Source of the DNA: Pseudomonadota bacterium
GTDB taxonomy: Bacteria > Desulfobacterota > Desulfovibrionia > Desulfovibrionales > Desulfovibrionaceae
Length of the DNA: 64,000 nt
Assembly: GCA_023403845.1 (NCBI GenBank)
Contig: JAEYDL010000018.1
Coordinates: forward strand, 248,001 to 312,000
Direction of reading: 5' to 3'
Positions 1 through 8,478 of the stretch are shown here, piece after piece; position 1 is the first letter of the stretch; each line of letters begins with the position of its first letter. Position numbers and translations under genes: made by a program. Under the pieces are notes generated by a model. The model was not told the DNA's origin. It was given only the letters and a program-made list of their open reading frames with translations, and did not search any database.

Positions 1-1
1 G

Positions 2-541
2 TCCGTGGCGACCCTGTGCATGCGGCTGTGCGATCACTATCCGACGCTGGACCGCCAGACGCTTCTGGCCGGAGCCGTCTGTCACGATTTGGGAAAGCTC
101 TGGGAGCTGTCCGGCGGACTGGACAACGGCTACACCGACGAGGGGCAGCTTATCGGCCATATCATCCTCGGGCTGGAAAAACTGGAGCGCCCGCTCTCCA
201 GGTCGGGCCTTGAACCGGAACTGGCCATGCACTTCAAACATCTTGTGCTCAGTCATCATGGCCTGTATGAATACGCCTCCCCGCGGCTGCCCCAGACGGC
301 GGAAGCATTCGCCCTGCACTATGCGGACAACATCGACGCCAAGCTGACCCAGAGCCGCAGTCTTTTCTCCGATCTGGAGGAAGAAGAGGCGGGATGGTCG
401 CCTTACCAGCGTTCGCTTGAACGGTCCATCTACCGGGCCCCGCGCACGCCGGAAGCTCAGGGCAAACCCGCGCCGAAGGAAAAGACGGAATCCCCCAAGA
501 AACCGGAATCGCCAAGGCTTGACCAGTGTTCATTACTCTAG
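2..541 (+). CDS. HD-domain 3'-5' exoribonuclease, YhaM-like (5' end missing)
   Basis: The gene is cut by the left edge, so the reading frame is already open at base 2 and the true start is outside. The visible 180 residues hold an HD phosphohydrolase domain: CHDLGK early, a GHI motif, then LSHHG and a DNIDAK motif. That order is typical of the YhaM family, which trims RNA or DNA 3' ends using divalent metals. The usual N-terminal OB-fold would lie outside the window. The last 35 residues are a Lys/Pro/Glu-rich tail. The stop overlaps the tmk start by 16 bases, which suggests translational coupling. A generic HD hydrolase is the alternative. Confidence 0.8.
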   Translation, partial: SVATLCMRLCDHYPTLDRQTLLAGAVCHDLGKLWELSGGLDNGYTDEGQLIGHIILGLEKLERPLSRSGLEPELAMHFKHLVLSHHGLYEYASPRLPQTAEAFALHYADNIDAKLTQSRSLFSDLEEEEAGWSPYQRSLERSIYRAPRTPEAQGKPAPKEKTESPKKPESPRLDQCSLL

Positions 542-1146
542 AAGGCATCGAAGGCGCTGGAAAAACCACGCTGCTCAACAACCTCGCGGACGTGTTCCGT
601 GCCTTGAACCATGAGGTTCTGGTAACGCGGGAACCCGGGGGTTGCGCTCTTGGCCGAACGTTGCGCGGACTGCTCCTCGATCCTCGCACGCAACTGTCCA
701 GCGAGGCGGAACTGTTTCTGTTTCTGGCGGACCGGGCCCAGCATGTGGCGGAAGTCATCCGTCCGGCCCTGCAGCGAGGCTGCGTCGTGCTCTGCGACAG
801 ATACGCCGATTCCACCATCGTCTATCAGGGATATGGACGAGGACTCGACGTGGAAATGCTGCGCAGTCTGAACGACGTAGCGATAGGCGGACTGTGGCCC
901 GACGTCACCCTCGTTCTGGACATGGACCCGCGCGAGGCTCTGACCCGAGCCCGCAGCCGCAACGCGGCACAGGGACTCTCCGAAGCGGAAGGCCGCTTCG
1001 AAGCGGAAAACATGCTGTTCCATACCCGTATCCGCGAAGGGTTCCGGCTCTGGGCAGCGTACAACAGCAAACGCATGGTCGTTCTGGATGCGGCGGACTC
1101 GCCGGAAGGGCTGCTCAGGCAGGCCCTCGCGGTCACTTCCATCTAG
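526..1146 (+). CDS. tmk: Thymidylate kinase
   Basis: Phosphorylates dTMP to dTDP with ATP in the cytoplasm, a required step of dTTP synthesis. The 206-residue length is normal for the family. The P-loop GIEGAGKT lies at residues 7-14, the TREPGG substrate motif near residue 34 and the CDRYADST motif near residue 90; a lid-like Arg/Ala-rich segment follows around residues 140-160. The start is GTG inside the end of the upstream nuclease gene, chosen because it places the P-loop at the expected distance from the N-terminus. Confidence 0.95.
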   Translation: MFITLEGIEGAGKTTLLNNLADVFRALNHEVLVTREPGGCALGRTLRGLLLDPRTQLSSEAELFLFLADRAQHVAEVIRPALQRGCVVLCDRYADSTIVYQGYGRGLDVEMLRSLNDVAIGGLWPDVTLVLDMDPREALTRARSRNAAQGLSEAEGRFEAENMLFHTRIREGFRLWAAYNSKRMVVLDAADSPEGLLRQALAVTSI

Positions 1147-1184
1147 ATCCCTCTTCCGTAAACGTCATTCAAAGGGAGAACGGC

Positions 1185-1604
1185 ATGAAATGGGTGAAAT
1201 CCGCCATTAACGGCGAGGTACGCCTCGTCAAGACATTCTGGCCGGGCGCCATCGTCTACGCCCTTCTGAACATGTTCTACCTGCAGGTCGCCGGGGTCGC
1301 GGTCGTCTATGAACAAAACATGTACGCCAATGAAGTGCTCGCGTCCCTGACGACGCTGCAGCTGCTCAGGCCTTCCATCATGCTCTTCTTCGCCTCCATC
1401 GCGCTCGGCCTCTACACGACACTCGCAGCAGCGAGCATCTGGCAGGCCGCCGACAAATATCCCGTGAAGCAGTGGGCCTTCTGGCCCAACCTCTCCTTCC
1501 TGTCCGTGCTGGTCTGCCTCGCCATGACCTCCGCGGAGATCGCGTTCGGCCTGTCCACACTCAAGAACACTCTCCTCAAGATTCTCGCCCACGGAGGCAT
1601 GTAG
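1185..1604 (+). CDS. Small multi-pass membrane protein of unknown function
   Basis: A 139-residue hydrophobic protein with a likely AAGGGAG ribosome site 8 bases before the ATG. Three membrane spans can be read, around residues 20-40, 60-85 and 100-120. I recognise no family motif. It sits between tmk and an RDD-family gene, with only 2 bases between its stop and the next start, so it is very probably co-translated with that gene and may act with it in the inner membrane. The function cannot be named. Confidence 0.75.
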   Translation: MKWVKSAINGEVRLVKTFWPGAIVYALLNMFYLQVAGVAVVYEQNMYANEVLASLTTLQLLRPSIMLFFASIALGLYTTLAAASIWQAADKYPVKQWAFWPNLSFLSVLVCLAMTSAEIAFGLSTLKNTLLKILAHGGM

Positions 1605-1606
1605 CC

Positions 1607-2035
1607 ATGAAGACCGCATCCGTCGGCAGGCGTTTTGCCGCTCTCGCCATCAACGTCGTACTCGGCGCCGTCGTTTACGGCGCGTTCGTGTTCTGCAATG
1701 TTCAGGGGCTCTCCTTTCCGCTTGGACTTATTCTTGCCGGCTGGCTCCTGTTCGCCCTCTTCGCCGCCATTTTCGGTGGCACGCCCGGCGACGTTGTCAT
1801 GGGCGTACGTCTGGTCGATCTGAACAGGGGTGCGAAGATCAAGATCGTGCGCGCCTCCTTCCGCTCCCTGTTCTCCCTGTTCTCCATCTGTCTGTGCGGC
1901 ATGGGCTACGCGCTCATGTTCCTCCATTTCCGCCGTCAGGCCCTTCACGATCTGCTGACCAACACCATCGCCGTGGAAAGCACCGGGCAAATCGCCCCCG
2001 AAGACCTGAAACCTCAAGCTACCGGCCGGCAGTGA
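1607..2035 (+). CDS. RDD family integral membrane protein
   Basis: A 142-residue protein with the RDD pattern: an Arg near residue 6 (VGRRFAA), an Asp/Arg-containing cytoplasmic turn (GDVVMGVRLVD) and a C-terminal FHRRQALHDLL-like segment, here FRRQALHDLLTN. Hydrophobic spans flank these motifs. RDD proteins are inner-membrane proteins of mostly unknown role; some have been linked to ion exchange. Its stop shares bases with the rnhA start (ATGA), which indicates tight coupling. Confidence 0.85.
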   Translation: MKTASVGRRFAALAINVVLGAVVYGAFVFCNVQGLSFPLGLILAGWLLFALFAAIFGGTPGDVVMGVRLVDLNRGAKIKIVRASFRSLFSLFSICLCGMGYALMFLHFRRQALHDLLTNTIAVESTGQIAPEDLKPQATGRQ

Positions 2036-2499
2036 TGAAACAGGTAACCATCTTCACCGACGGTTCCTGTCTCGGCAATCCGGGCCGGGGCGGCTGGGGA
2101 GCCATTCTGCGTTACGGCGGCATGGAAAGGGAACTTTCGGGCGGGTTCAACCCTACGACAAACAACCGCATGGAAATCATGGCCGCCATCGCGGCCCTTG
2201 AGGCGCTGAACGAACCATGCGAAGTGAAGCTCTTCACGGACTCCCAGTATCTGCGCCATGCGGTGGAAAAGAAATGGCTGGCCGGATGGATGAGGAACGG
2301 CTGGATGACGGCGGCCAGGAAGCCGGTCAAAAATAGGGATCTCTGGGAACGCCTTCATGTTCAGCTGACGCGGCACAAGGTCACGCTCGAATGGGTGCGC
2401 GGTCATAACGGACACGCGGAAAACGAACGCTGCGACGAGCTGGCCCGCAGCCAGTCCTCCCGGAAGGATCTGCCCGAGGATCCCGGGTATGAAAGCTGA
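2035..2499 (+). CDS. rnhA: Ribonuclease HI
   Basis: Cleaves the RNA strand of RNA:DNA hybrids. The 154-residue protein has all four acidic metal ligands of the family in order: Asp in FTDGSCLGNPG (residue 9), Glu in NNRMEIMAA, Asp in FTDSQY and Asp in ERCDELAR. The WLAGWMRNGW basic protrusion, or handle, of E. coli-type enzymes is also present. The start overlaps the RDD gene stop. It is the last gene of a run that begins with the YhaM-like gene and is closed by a terminator just downstream. Confidence 0.96.
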   Translation: MKQVTIFTDGSCLGNPGRGGWGAILRYGGMERELSGGFNPTTNNRMEIMAAIAALEALNEPCEVKLFTDSQYLRHAVEKKWLAGWMRNGWMTAARKPVKNRDLWERLHVQLTRHKVTLEWVRGHNGHAENERCDELARSQSSRKDLPEDPGYES

Positions 2500-2525
2500 C
2501 CTCTTCCGCCTGCAGGCATTCATGC

Positions 2526-2555
2526 GGGACGCTCCCATGCGGGCGTCCCTTTTTT
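2526..2555 (+). terminator. Rho-independent terminator after rnhA
   Basis: GGGACGC and GCGTCCC form a 7-bp stem around a CTCCCATGCG-type loop and are followed directly by a run of six T. It closes the operon that ends with rnhA and separates it from rpsA. Confidence 0.85.
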
Positions 2556-2654
2556 CTTTGCTGCTTCCGGGGTTGCCAAAAGACGGCGATCCTGTTAGTT
2601 ACGCAGACCTGCCATGAATGCAGGAAATTGATGAGGCCTGGAGGCTGTAGAATA

Positions 2655-4376
2655 ATGGAAACCAAGGAAACCATGGAAAACCACGGTATGGACGCGGATT
2701 TCGATTTTGAAAGCGCGCTGGAAGGCTACCTCAGCACCGATTTCGGCGATCTTGAGGAAGGCACCATCGTCAAGGGCGAAATCGTCCGCGTGGATGACGA
2801 CAATGTACTGGTTGATGTGAATTTCAAGTCCGAAGGACAGATTCCCACCGCCGAATTCCGGGATGCCGAAGGCAATCTGGTCGTGAAGGTTGGGGATCGC
2901 GTAGATGTTTTCGTCGCCCGCAAGAACGAGCAGGAAGGCACGATCACGCTCTCCTTCGAGAAGGCCAAGCGGATGCAGCTCTTCGACCAGCTCGAAGACG
3001 TGCAGGAAAAGAACGGCGTCATCAAGGGCCGTATCATGCGTCGCATCAAGGGCGGCTACACGGTGGATCTGGGCGGCGTGGAAGCGTTCCTCCCCGGTTC
3101 CCATGTGGATCTGCGCCCCGTGCCGGACATGGACGCTCTGGTGAACCAGGAATTTGAATTCCGCGTCCTCAAAATCAACCGTCGGCGCAGCAACGTCATC
3201 GTTTCCCGTCGCGTGCTGCTTGAAGAAGAACGCGATTCCAAGCGTCAGGATCTCCTCCAGACCCTCGCCGAAGGCCAGGTCGTTACCGGCAAGGCCAAGA
3301 ATATCACCGAATACGGCGTATTCGTGGATCTCGGCGGCCTCGACGGCCTGCTGCACATCACCGACATGTCCTGGAAGCGTATCCGCCATCCCCGCGAAAT
3401 GGTTTCCCTCGGTCAGGATCTCGAACTCAAGGTGCTCTCCTTCGACCGTGAAAACCAGAAGGTTTCCCTGGGTCTCAAGCAGCTCGTTCCCGATCCGTGG
3501 CAGGACATTACCGCCCGCTTCCCCGAAGGCTCCCGCCACACCGGCAAGGTGACCAACCTTGTCGACTACGGCGCGTTCGTCGAACTGGAACCCGGTGTCG
3601 AAGGTCTTGTGCACATTTCCGAAATGTCCTGGACCCGCAAGCTGCGTCATCCTTCCCAGATGGTTCGTCAGGGCGACGAAGTCGAAGTCGTCATCCTCGG
3701 CGTCGATCCCGAGAAGAAACGCATCTCCCTCGGCATGAAGCAGATCAAGCCCAATCCGTGGGAACTCGTGGGTGAAAAGTACCCCGAAGGCACCATCCTT
3801 GAAGGCGTGATCAAGAACATCACCGAATTCGGCATGTTCATCGGCATCGAAGACGGCATCGACGGCCTCATCCATGTGTCCGATATCAGCTGGACCAAGA
3901 AGATCCGTCATCCCAACGAACTCTTCAAGGTCGGCGACACCGTGCAGGCCAAGGTGCTGACCGTCGACCAGGAAAACGAAAAGTTCACCCTCGGCATCAA
4001 GCAGCTTTCCGACGATCCGTGGTCGAACGTGCCTACCGCCTATCCCGTGGGCGGCATCGTGAAGGGCACCATCACCAACATCACGGACTTCGGCCTGTTC
4101 GTTGAAGTGGAAGAAGGCATTGAAGGCCTCGTCCATGTATCCGAACTGAGCAACAAGAAGGTCAAGTCTCCCGCCGAACTGTACAAGGAAGGCGAAGAGA
4201 TTCAGGCCAAGATCATCCATGTCAGCGCCGAAGACCGCCGTCTGGGCCTGTCCATCAAGCAGCTGAAGGACGAAGAGGAACGCAAGAAGCCTCGCGAATA
4301 CAGCCGCTCCGGTCCGGAAGCCGGTCAGAGCCTGGGCGACCTCCTGAAGGCCGCTGTTCAGGAATCTGAAAACTAG
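2655..4376 (+). CDS. rpsA: 30S ribosomal protein S1
   Basis: Binds mRNA at the small ribosomal subunit and helps start translation. The 573-residue protein consists of consecutive S1 (OB-fold) repeats. Four canonical ones show the YGVFVDLGG, YGAFVELEPG, FGMFIGIEDG and FGLFVEVEEG cores, each followed by a GL(L/V/I)HI/V-S/T motif; two more divergent repeats precede them, so there are six, as in E. coli. The ATG at 2655 was chosen over earlier in-frame starts because GGAGG lies 10 bases before it. It is a single-gene unit with a terminator on each side. Confidence 0.96.
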   Translation: METKETMENHGMDADFDFESALEGYLSTDFGDLEEGTIVKGEIVRVDDDNVLVDVNFKSEGQIPTAEFRDAEGNLVVKVGDRVDVFVARKNEQEGTITLSFEKAKRMQLFDQLEDVQEKNGVIKGRIMRRIKGGYTVDLGGVEAFLPGSHVDLRPVPDMDALVNQEFEFRVLKINRRRSNVIVSRRVLLEEERDSKRQDLLQTLAEGQVVTGKAKNITEYGVFVDLGGLDGLLHITDMSWKRIRHPREMVSLGQDLELKVLSFDRENQKVSLGLKQLVPDPWQDITARFPEGSRHTGKVTNLVDYGAFVELEPGVEGLVHISEMSWTRKLRHPSQMVRQGDEVEVVILGVDPEKKRISLGMKQIKPNPWELVGEKYPEGTILEGVIKNITEFGMFIGIEDGIDGLIHVSDISWTKKIRHPNELFKVGDTVQAKVLTVDQENEKFTLGIKQLSDDPWSNVPTAYPVGGIVKGTITNITDFGLFVEVEEGIEGLVHVSELSNKKVKSPAELYKEGEEIQAKIIHVSAEDRRLGLSIKQLKDEEERKKPREYSRSGPEAGQSLGDLLKAAVQESEN

Positions 4377-4404
4377 GCCTCAGGCCCGGCAAGATCGCAT
4401 CAAC

Positions 4405-4440
4405 AGGCAGCCCATTCGTTCCCGGATGGGCTGCCTTCCT
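4405..4440 (+). terminator. Rho-independent terminator after rpsA
   Basis: AGGCAGCCCAT pairs with ATGGGCTGCCT across a short loop and is followed by a pyrimidine/T-rich tract. It lies 28 bases after the rpsA stop. Confidence 0.8.
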
Positions 4441-4442
4441 TT

Positions 4443-4769
4443 CATCTCCAGCATCATGCAGGCACGCTCGAGCCGCCTCGCTGTGCCCGCGGTGCAAGCC
4501 GCTTCCACTCGCATCGCCTGTCTGCTCCCGGCGGTTTCTTCAAGATGCTCATGCTCCGGGCACAGGGAAGGCGGGGTCAAACGTCCCGGTTTCCGTGTTC
4601 GGAGAGCATGTTGAAAGCTCTTTCTCCTCCGCACAACTGGCCGTAATCAGGAAAGGGATCTCTTGACCCGTGCCGTGGCTCTTCGTACAAGCAAAGAAAT
4701 TTCGATCTTCTTCCCAGTCCTGTCGCGAACTCTTTTCCCGCCATCCAGATCGTGTCCGGAGGAATTTCC
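4443..4769. other. Intergenic stretch between rpsA and nnr
   Basis: About 330 bases without a convincing gene. Short open frames exist on both strands, but they lack ribosome sites and recognisable motifs. A GGAGGA ribosome site at its right end serves nnr. I see no RNA structure or repeat. Confidence 0.6.
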
Positions 4770-6383
4770 ATGCAACCCTTGCCCACGCCAGAAGAAATGT
4801 CCCGCTGGGATCATGCCGCCATCGAACGCGGCATCCCGGAATTCACGCTTATGGAAAACGCGGCGCGTGAAGCCATGCACGTGCTGCGGGGGCTGGTCGG
4901 GAACGTGGAAAAACGCCGCATCCTTCTGTTCATGGGCGGAGGCAACAACGGCGGCGATGCAGCCTGTCTGGCCAGACATCTGCACGACGCCGGAGCCGAA
5001 ACGCTTGTCCTGCACACGCGCCCGCTCAAGGTCTACAAGGGAACGACGGGACGCCATCTTCGCCTTGCCCGGAGCTGCGGCGTGCAGTTCGCTCCCGCAT
5101 CAGGCTGGCCGGAACATTTTCGCTCCACAGCATGGCATCCCGCCTTTTCGGGTGATGCCGCTCCCGGTCCGGACATTGTGGTGGACGGTCTGCTTGGAAC
5201 GGGATTCTCCGGCGAGCTGCGCTCCAGAGAACTGGAACTCATCCGTTCCATCAACGGACTTTCCACCCGCGCCTTCATTTTCGCTATCGACATCCCCTCA
5301 GGACTCTCCGGATTTACGGGACGTCCCTGCCCCGAAGCCGTACGGGCCCGGGCGACGGTGACATTTGAAGCGGCCAAGCCCGGACTCGTGCTTCCGGAAG
5401 CGGCCCTCTTCACAGGTTCTCTGCATGTGCGTCCCATCGGCATGCCCAGACTTGTCCGCGAAACGCTGCCCCCGTCTTTCCAGCTCATCGGACAGGAGCT
5501 GGGCGCCCGCCTGTCGTCCCCCTCCCCCGACTGCCACAAGGGGACTGCCGGCTCGGTCCTCATCATCGGAGGCTCGGAAGGCCTTGTGGGCGCGCCGCAC
5601 CTTGCCGCACGCGCCGCATTGCGTACCGGCGCAGGTCTGGTCAGCATCGCCGCTCCGGCGGAACTCTGCCGCGACATCAAGGCCGACTGCCCCGACATCA
5701 TGACTCGTCCTCTCGGCCCGCGGGGAACAACCGCATGGTCGCCCGCCCTGCTGCAGGACCTGCTGCCGCTGTTCGCGACGTGCGACGCGCTCGTTCTTGG
5801 TCCCGGTCTGGGACGCAGCCCTGAAACGATCGCCTTTGTCCACGCCTGTCTCGCCCAGAAGCGGCCGCGGACCGTACTGGACGCCGACGCCCTGCATGCG
5901 CTGGCCGCCGCGCCAAAATCCATGACGCAACTGACACCGCTTGATGTACTCACGCCGCATCCCGGCGAAGCCGCCGCACTGCTCGGCATAACCGCGGCGC
6001 AAATCCAGCTCAACCGCTTTGCGGCGCTGTCCGGCCTGCGAAAACTCGCCCATGCCGTATGGATACTCAAGGGGGCGGGGACGCTTGTGGGCGCACCGGG
6101 CAGTCCCGTCGCAATTTCGCCGTTCGCCGTGCCGAATCTTGCTGTGGGCGGTTCGGGCGACGTTCTGGCAGGATGCCTCGGTGCGCTGCTCGCCCGTCTC
6201 CAGGGGGAACCCGACGCCATGCTCGCAGCGTGTCTGGCCGTCCTCATCCACGCGAAGGCAGGCATGCAACTGGCCCAACGTTTTCCGGAACGCGGCAATA
6301 CGGCGTCGGAGATAGCAGAGGCTCTGCCCAGGGTGCTGGCCGAACTTCGCTCGGTCTCTCCGGACAAAAGGGGCCGTCTGTGA
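4770..6383 (+). CDS. nnr: Bifunctional NAD(P)H-hydrate epimerase / ADP-dependent NAD(P)H-hydrate dehydratase
   Basis: Repairs hydrated NAD(P)H: the N-terminal YjeF_N half epimerises R- to S-NAD(P)HX, and the C-terminal kinase-like half dehydrates S-NAD(P)HX. The N-terminal half (about residues 1-220) shows FMGGGNNGGD and VDGLLGTGFSG. The C-terminal half (about 240-537) shows GSVLIIGGSEG, LGPGLG, a DADALHAL segment and the AVGGSGDVLAG motif near the active site. The 537-residue length fits the fused form. The ATG at 4770 has GGAGGA five to six bases upstream; a GTG 18 bases earlier is less likely. Confidence 0.93.
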   Translation: MQPLPTPEEMSRWDHAAIERGIPEFTLMENAAREAMHVLRGLVGNVEKRRILLFMGGGNNGGDAACLARHLHDAGAETLVLHTRPLKVYKGTTGRHLRLARSCGVQFAPASGWPEHFRSTAWHPAFSGDAAPGPDIVVDGLLGTGFSGELRSRELELIRSINGLSTRAFIFAIDIPSGLSGFTGRPCPEAVRARATVTFEAAKPGLVLPEAALFTGSLHVRPIGMPRLVRETLPPSFQLIGQELGARLSSPSPDCHKGTAGSVLIIGGSEGLVGAPHLAARAALRTGAGLVSIAAPAELCRDIKADCPDIMTRPLGPRGTTAWSPALLQDLLPLFATCDALVLGPGLGRSPETIAFVHACLAQKRPRTVLDADALHALAAAPKSMTQLTPLDVLTPHPGEAAALLGITAAQIQLNRFAALSGLRKLAHAVWILKGAGTLVGAPGSPVAISPFAVPNLAVGGSGDVLAGCLGALLARLQGEPDAMLAACLAVLIHAKAGMQLAQRFPERGNTASEIAEALPRVLAELRSVSPDKRGRL

Positions 6384-6640
6384 TCCCTTCACGGCATCCC
6401 GTAAAAGCGGTGCCCCCGCATCTTTGAAAACGGTTCGCCTCCGCACGACAGGAAACGCCGTTCCAATCTTGTCCCGAGAGATCCTCTTCCAAAGTCAACC
6501 GCATCAGGCAACACGCATCAAAAGGCAGGTCGGAACGCTGTCTGGACGAAAAACGTCCATACGCAGATGTTCCCGCCTTGCTTTTCCCCCGGGGCCGGGC
6601 TACAGCAAATCCGCACACAACTTCGAACCGGAGCCGTTCC

Positions 6641-7537
6641 ATGAACAGATTCTGGGGCTTTTTTTATGGCCTGCTGGCTTCGGCGAGCTACGGTCTTATT
6701 CCGCTGTTCACTCTCCCGCTCGTGGCCTCCGGGCTGCGGGTGGACTCCATCCTCTTTTATCGTTTTTTCTTTGCCTGTCTCGTCATAGGCCTTGTGCTCG
6801 TGCTCAAGCGTGAACCCCTTGGCGCACGTCTCGTCGATATAGGCAAACTGTTTCTTCTGAGCACGCTCTATTCCATGTCGGCCATCTTCTATTTTCTGAG
6901 CTTCGCGCATATGGCCAGCGGCATCGCCACGACCATTCACTTTCTGTATCCTGTGTTCGTGGCCATAATCATGATGGTTCTTTTCAGGGAAAAAAAATCT
7001 CCCATCACCCTGACAGCCATCGCGCTCGCCGTCTCCGGGGTAGCCCTGCTGTCTTCGGGCGGTCAGAACCAGCACATAAGCCTGCTCGGCCTCGTACTCG
7101 TGCTGATTTCCTCCGTCGCCAACGCGAGCTATATCGTCGGCATGTCCCGTGCGGGCATCCGCAATCTATCCGGCCTGAAAACGACCTTTTTCCTGCTGCT
7201 GTTCGGTTCCTTCTTCACGCTGCTTTTTTCCCTGACTCAGGGGACATTTCAGCCGGTTCAAGAGAGTTCGATCATTCTCCGGCTGCTTCTGCTCGCGTTG
7301 ATAACAGGGGCACTTTCCAACATGTGCCTGATCGAATCCATCAAGCGCATCGGCTCCACGCTTTCCTCCATCATCGGCGCACTGGAACCGGTTACGGCCG
7401 TCTGCGTGGGCGTATTCGTATTTCACGAACCGTTCACGTCCAGAATCAGTCTCGGCATTCTTCTGATTCTGTCCGCCGTCCTGCTCATCATTCTGTCCGC
7501 GCATATTGCGACCCTGTTCCGTTCCCGCAAAATCTGA
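6641..7537 (+). CDS. EamA/DMT-family transporter
   Basis: A 298-residue inner-membrane protein with about ten membrane spans arranged as two EamA repeats. The second repeat carries a typical IGALEPVTAV segment near residue 245. Members of the drug/metabolite transporter superfamily mostly export small metabolites or amino acids; the substrate cannot be read from sequence. The ATG at 6641 follows a GGAG element and starts just before the first span, so I prefer it to the in-frame start 63 bases upstream. It stands alone and faces the tyrA gene. Confidence 0.88.
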   Translation: MNRFWGFFYGLLASASYGLIPLFTLPLVASGLRVDSILFYRFFFACLVIGLVLVLKREPLGARLVDIGKLFLLSTLYSMSAIFYFLSFAHMASGIATTIHFLYPVFVAIIMMVLFREKKSPITLTAIALAVSGVALLSSGGQNQHISLLGLVLVLISSVANASYIVGMSRAGIRNLSGLKTTFFLLLFGSFFTLLFSLTQGTFQPVQESSIILRLLLLALITGALSNMCLIESIKRIGSTLSSIIGALEPVTAVCVGVFVFHEPFTSRISLGILLILSAVLLIILSAHIATLFRSRKI

Positions 7538-7698
7538 ACGGACCAATGCAGGCCAGAGCCTGAACCCCCCGGCCCTTTCCCCAGCGCCGACTGCCCGAAA
7601 GAGGAACCGCCATCCGGGCCGGCGATGTGTGCGCGCAAGGCCGGCAGAGATCCGCAATGCCGTACGCTCCGGCGGCCTGACGGAAGGAAGCGCCTCTC

Positions 7699-8478
7699 TC
7701 AGCGGGGTTCCGCCGGCGTCTGGGCTTCCATCCACCACCACTGGGCGCGCTGCACCAGAATACTGATATCCCCGCCGGCAGCTACATTCAGAAAAGAACG
7801 GTATTTGCGCACGGCTTCCTGACTCAGGGGATTGGCTTCGAACAGCCACTCGAACAGCGCCCCGTCCTCCATAAGCATCTTCCGGGCCGAATCCATGCGC
7901 CGTCGGAAGGAAGGCGTCAAAAACGGCAGCAGCTCCTCATGTTCCGCCAGAGTAGCGAAATAAGCCAGCGTGGAAATGAAATTAAGTCCCTGTATCGAAG
8001 CCGCCGCCGCATCGTGTTCCTGCGGCGTAGAACGGAAGCTCAAGCATCCCATGTCCGAAAAAATGCCCTCCACAACAAGGCAGTCCTCTTCCCGCGCGTT
8101 CCGTCCGGGCGTAACGCATACCCGCAGGTCCGTATCCTGAGGACGCGGGCCGAACAGCGGATGCGTGCCCACGACTGGTCCCGCATACGCAGCCTCCAGC
8201 TGCATCACAGGGCGAATCTTGACCGATGTTATGTCCGCAAGAATCTGTCTTCCGTCCAGATGACGGCACAGGTTCGGCAGTACTTCGGCCAGCGCGCCGG
8301 CAGGAATGCACAACATGACGACATCCGCTCCCGGCAGGGACGCCGCAAAGGCTTCATCGGTCAGAGGCAGATCAAGCCCGGTAACGTTGTGCCCGGCCTC
8401 GGTCCAGCGTCGGGCCAGCATGGCTCCCATACGTCCCCGACAACCGATCACCACAATATTTCGTGTCGTTCCATTCAT
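7699..8478 (-). CDS. tyrA: Prephenate dehydrogenase
   Basis: Converts prephenate to 4-hydroxyphenylpyruvate with NAD(P), the branch step to tyrosine. The 259-residue protein has an N-terminal dinucleotide-binding segment (VVIGCRGRMGAML), the THPLFGP motif of the family near residue 110 and an HD-containing helix (QEHDAAAA). It has no chorismate mutase or ACT domain, so it is a short monofunctional form without an obvious built-in feedback site. The ATG at 8478 overlaps the aroA stop (ATGA), and GGGAG lies about ten bases upstream. It is co-transcribed with aroA behind the leader region at 9831-10045. Confidence 0.9.
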   Translation of the reverse strand: MNGTTRNIVVIGCRGRMGAMLARRWTEAGHNVTGLDLPLTDEAFAASLPGADVVMLCIPAGALAEVLPNLCRHLDGRQILADITSVKIRPVMQLEAAYAGPVVGTHPLFGPRPQDTDLRVCVTPGRNAREEDCLVVEGIFSDMGCLSFRSTPQEHDAAAASIQGLNFISTLAYFATLAEHEELLPFLTPSFRRRMDSARKMLMEDGALFEWLFEANPLSQEAVRKYRSFLNVAAGGDISILVQRAQWWWMEAQTPAEPR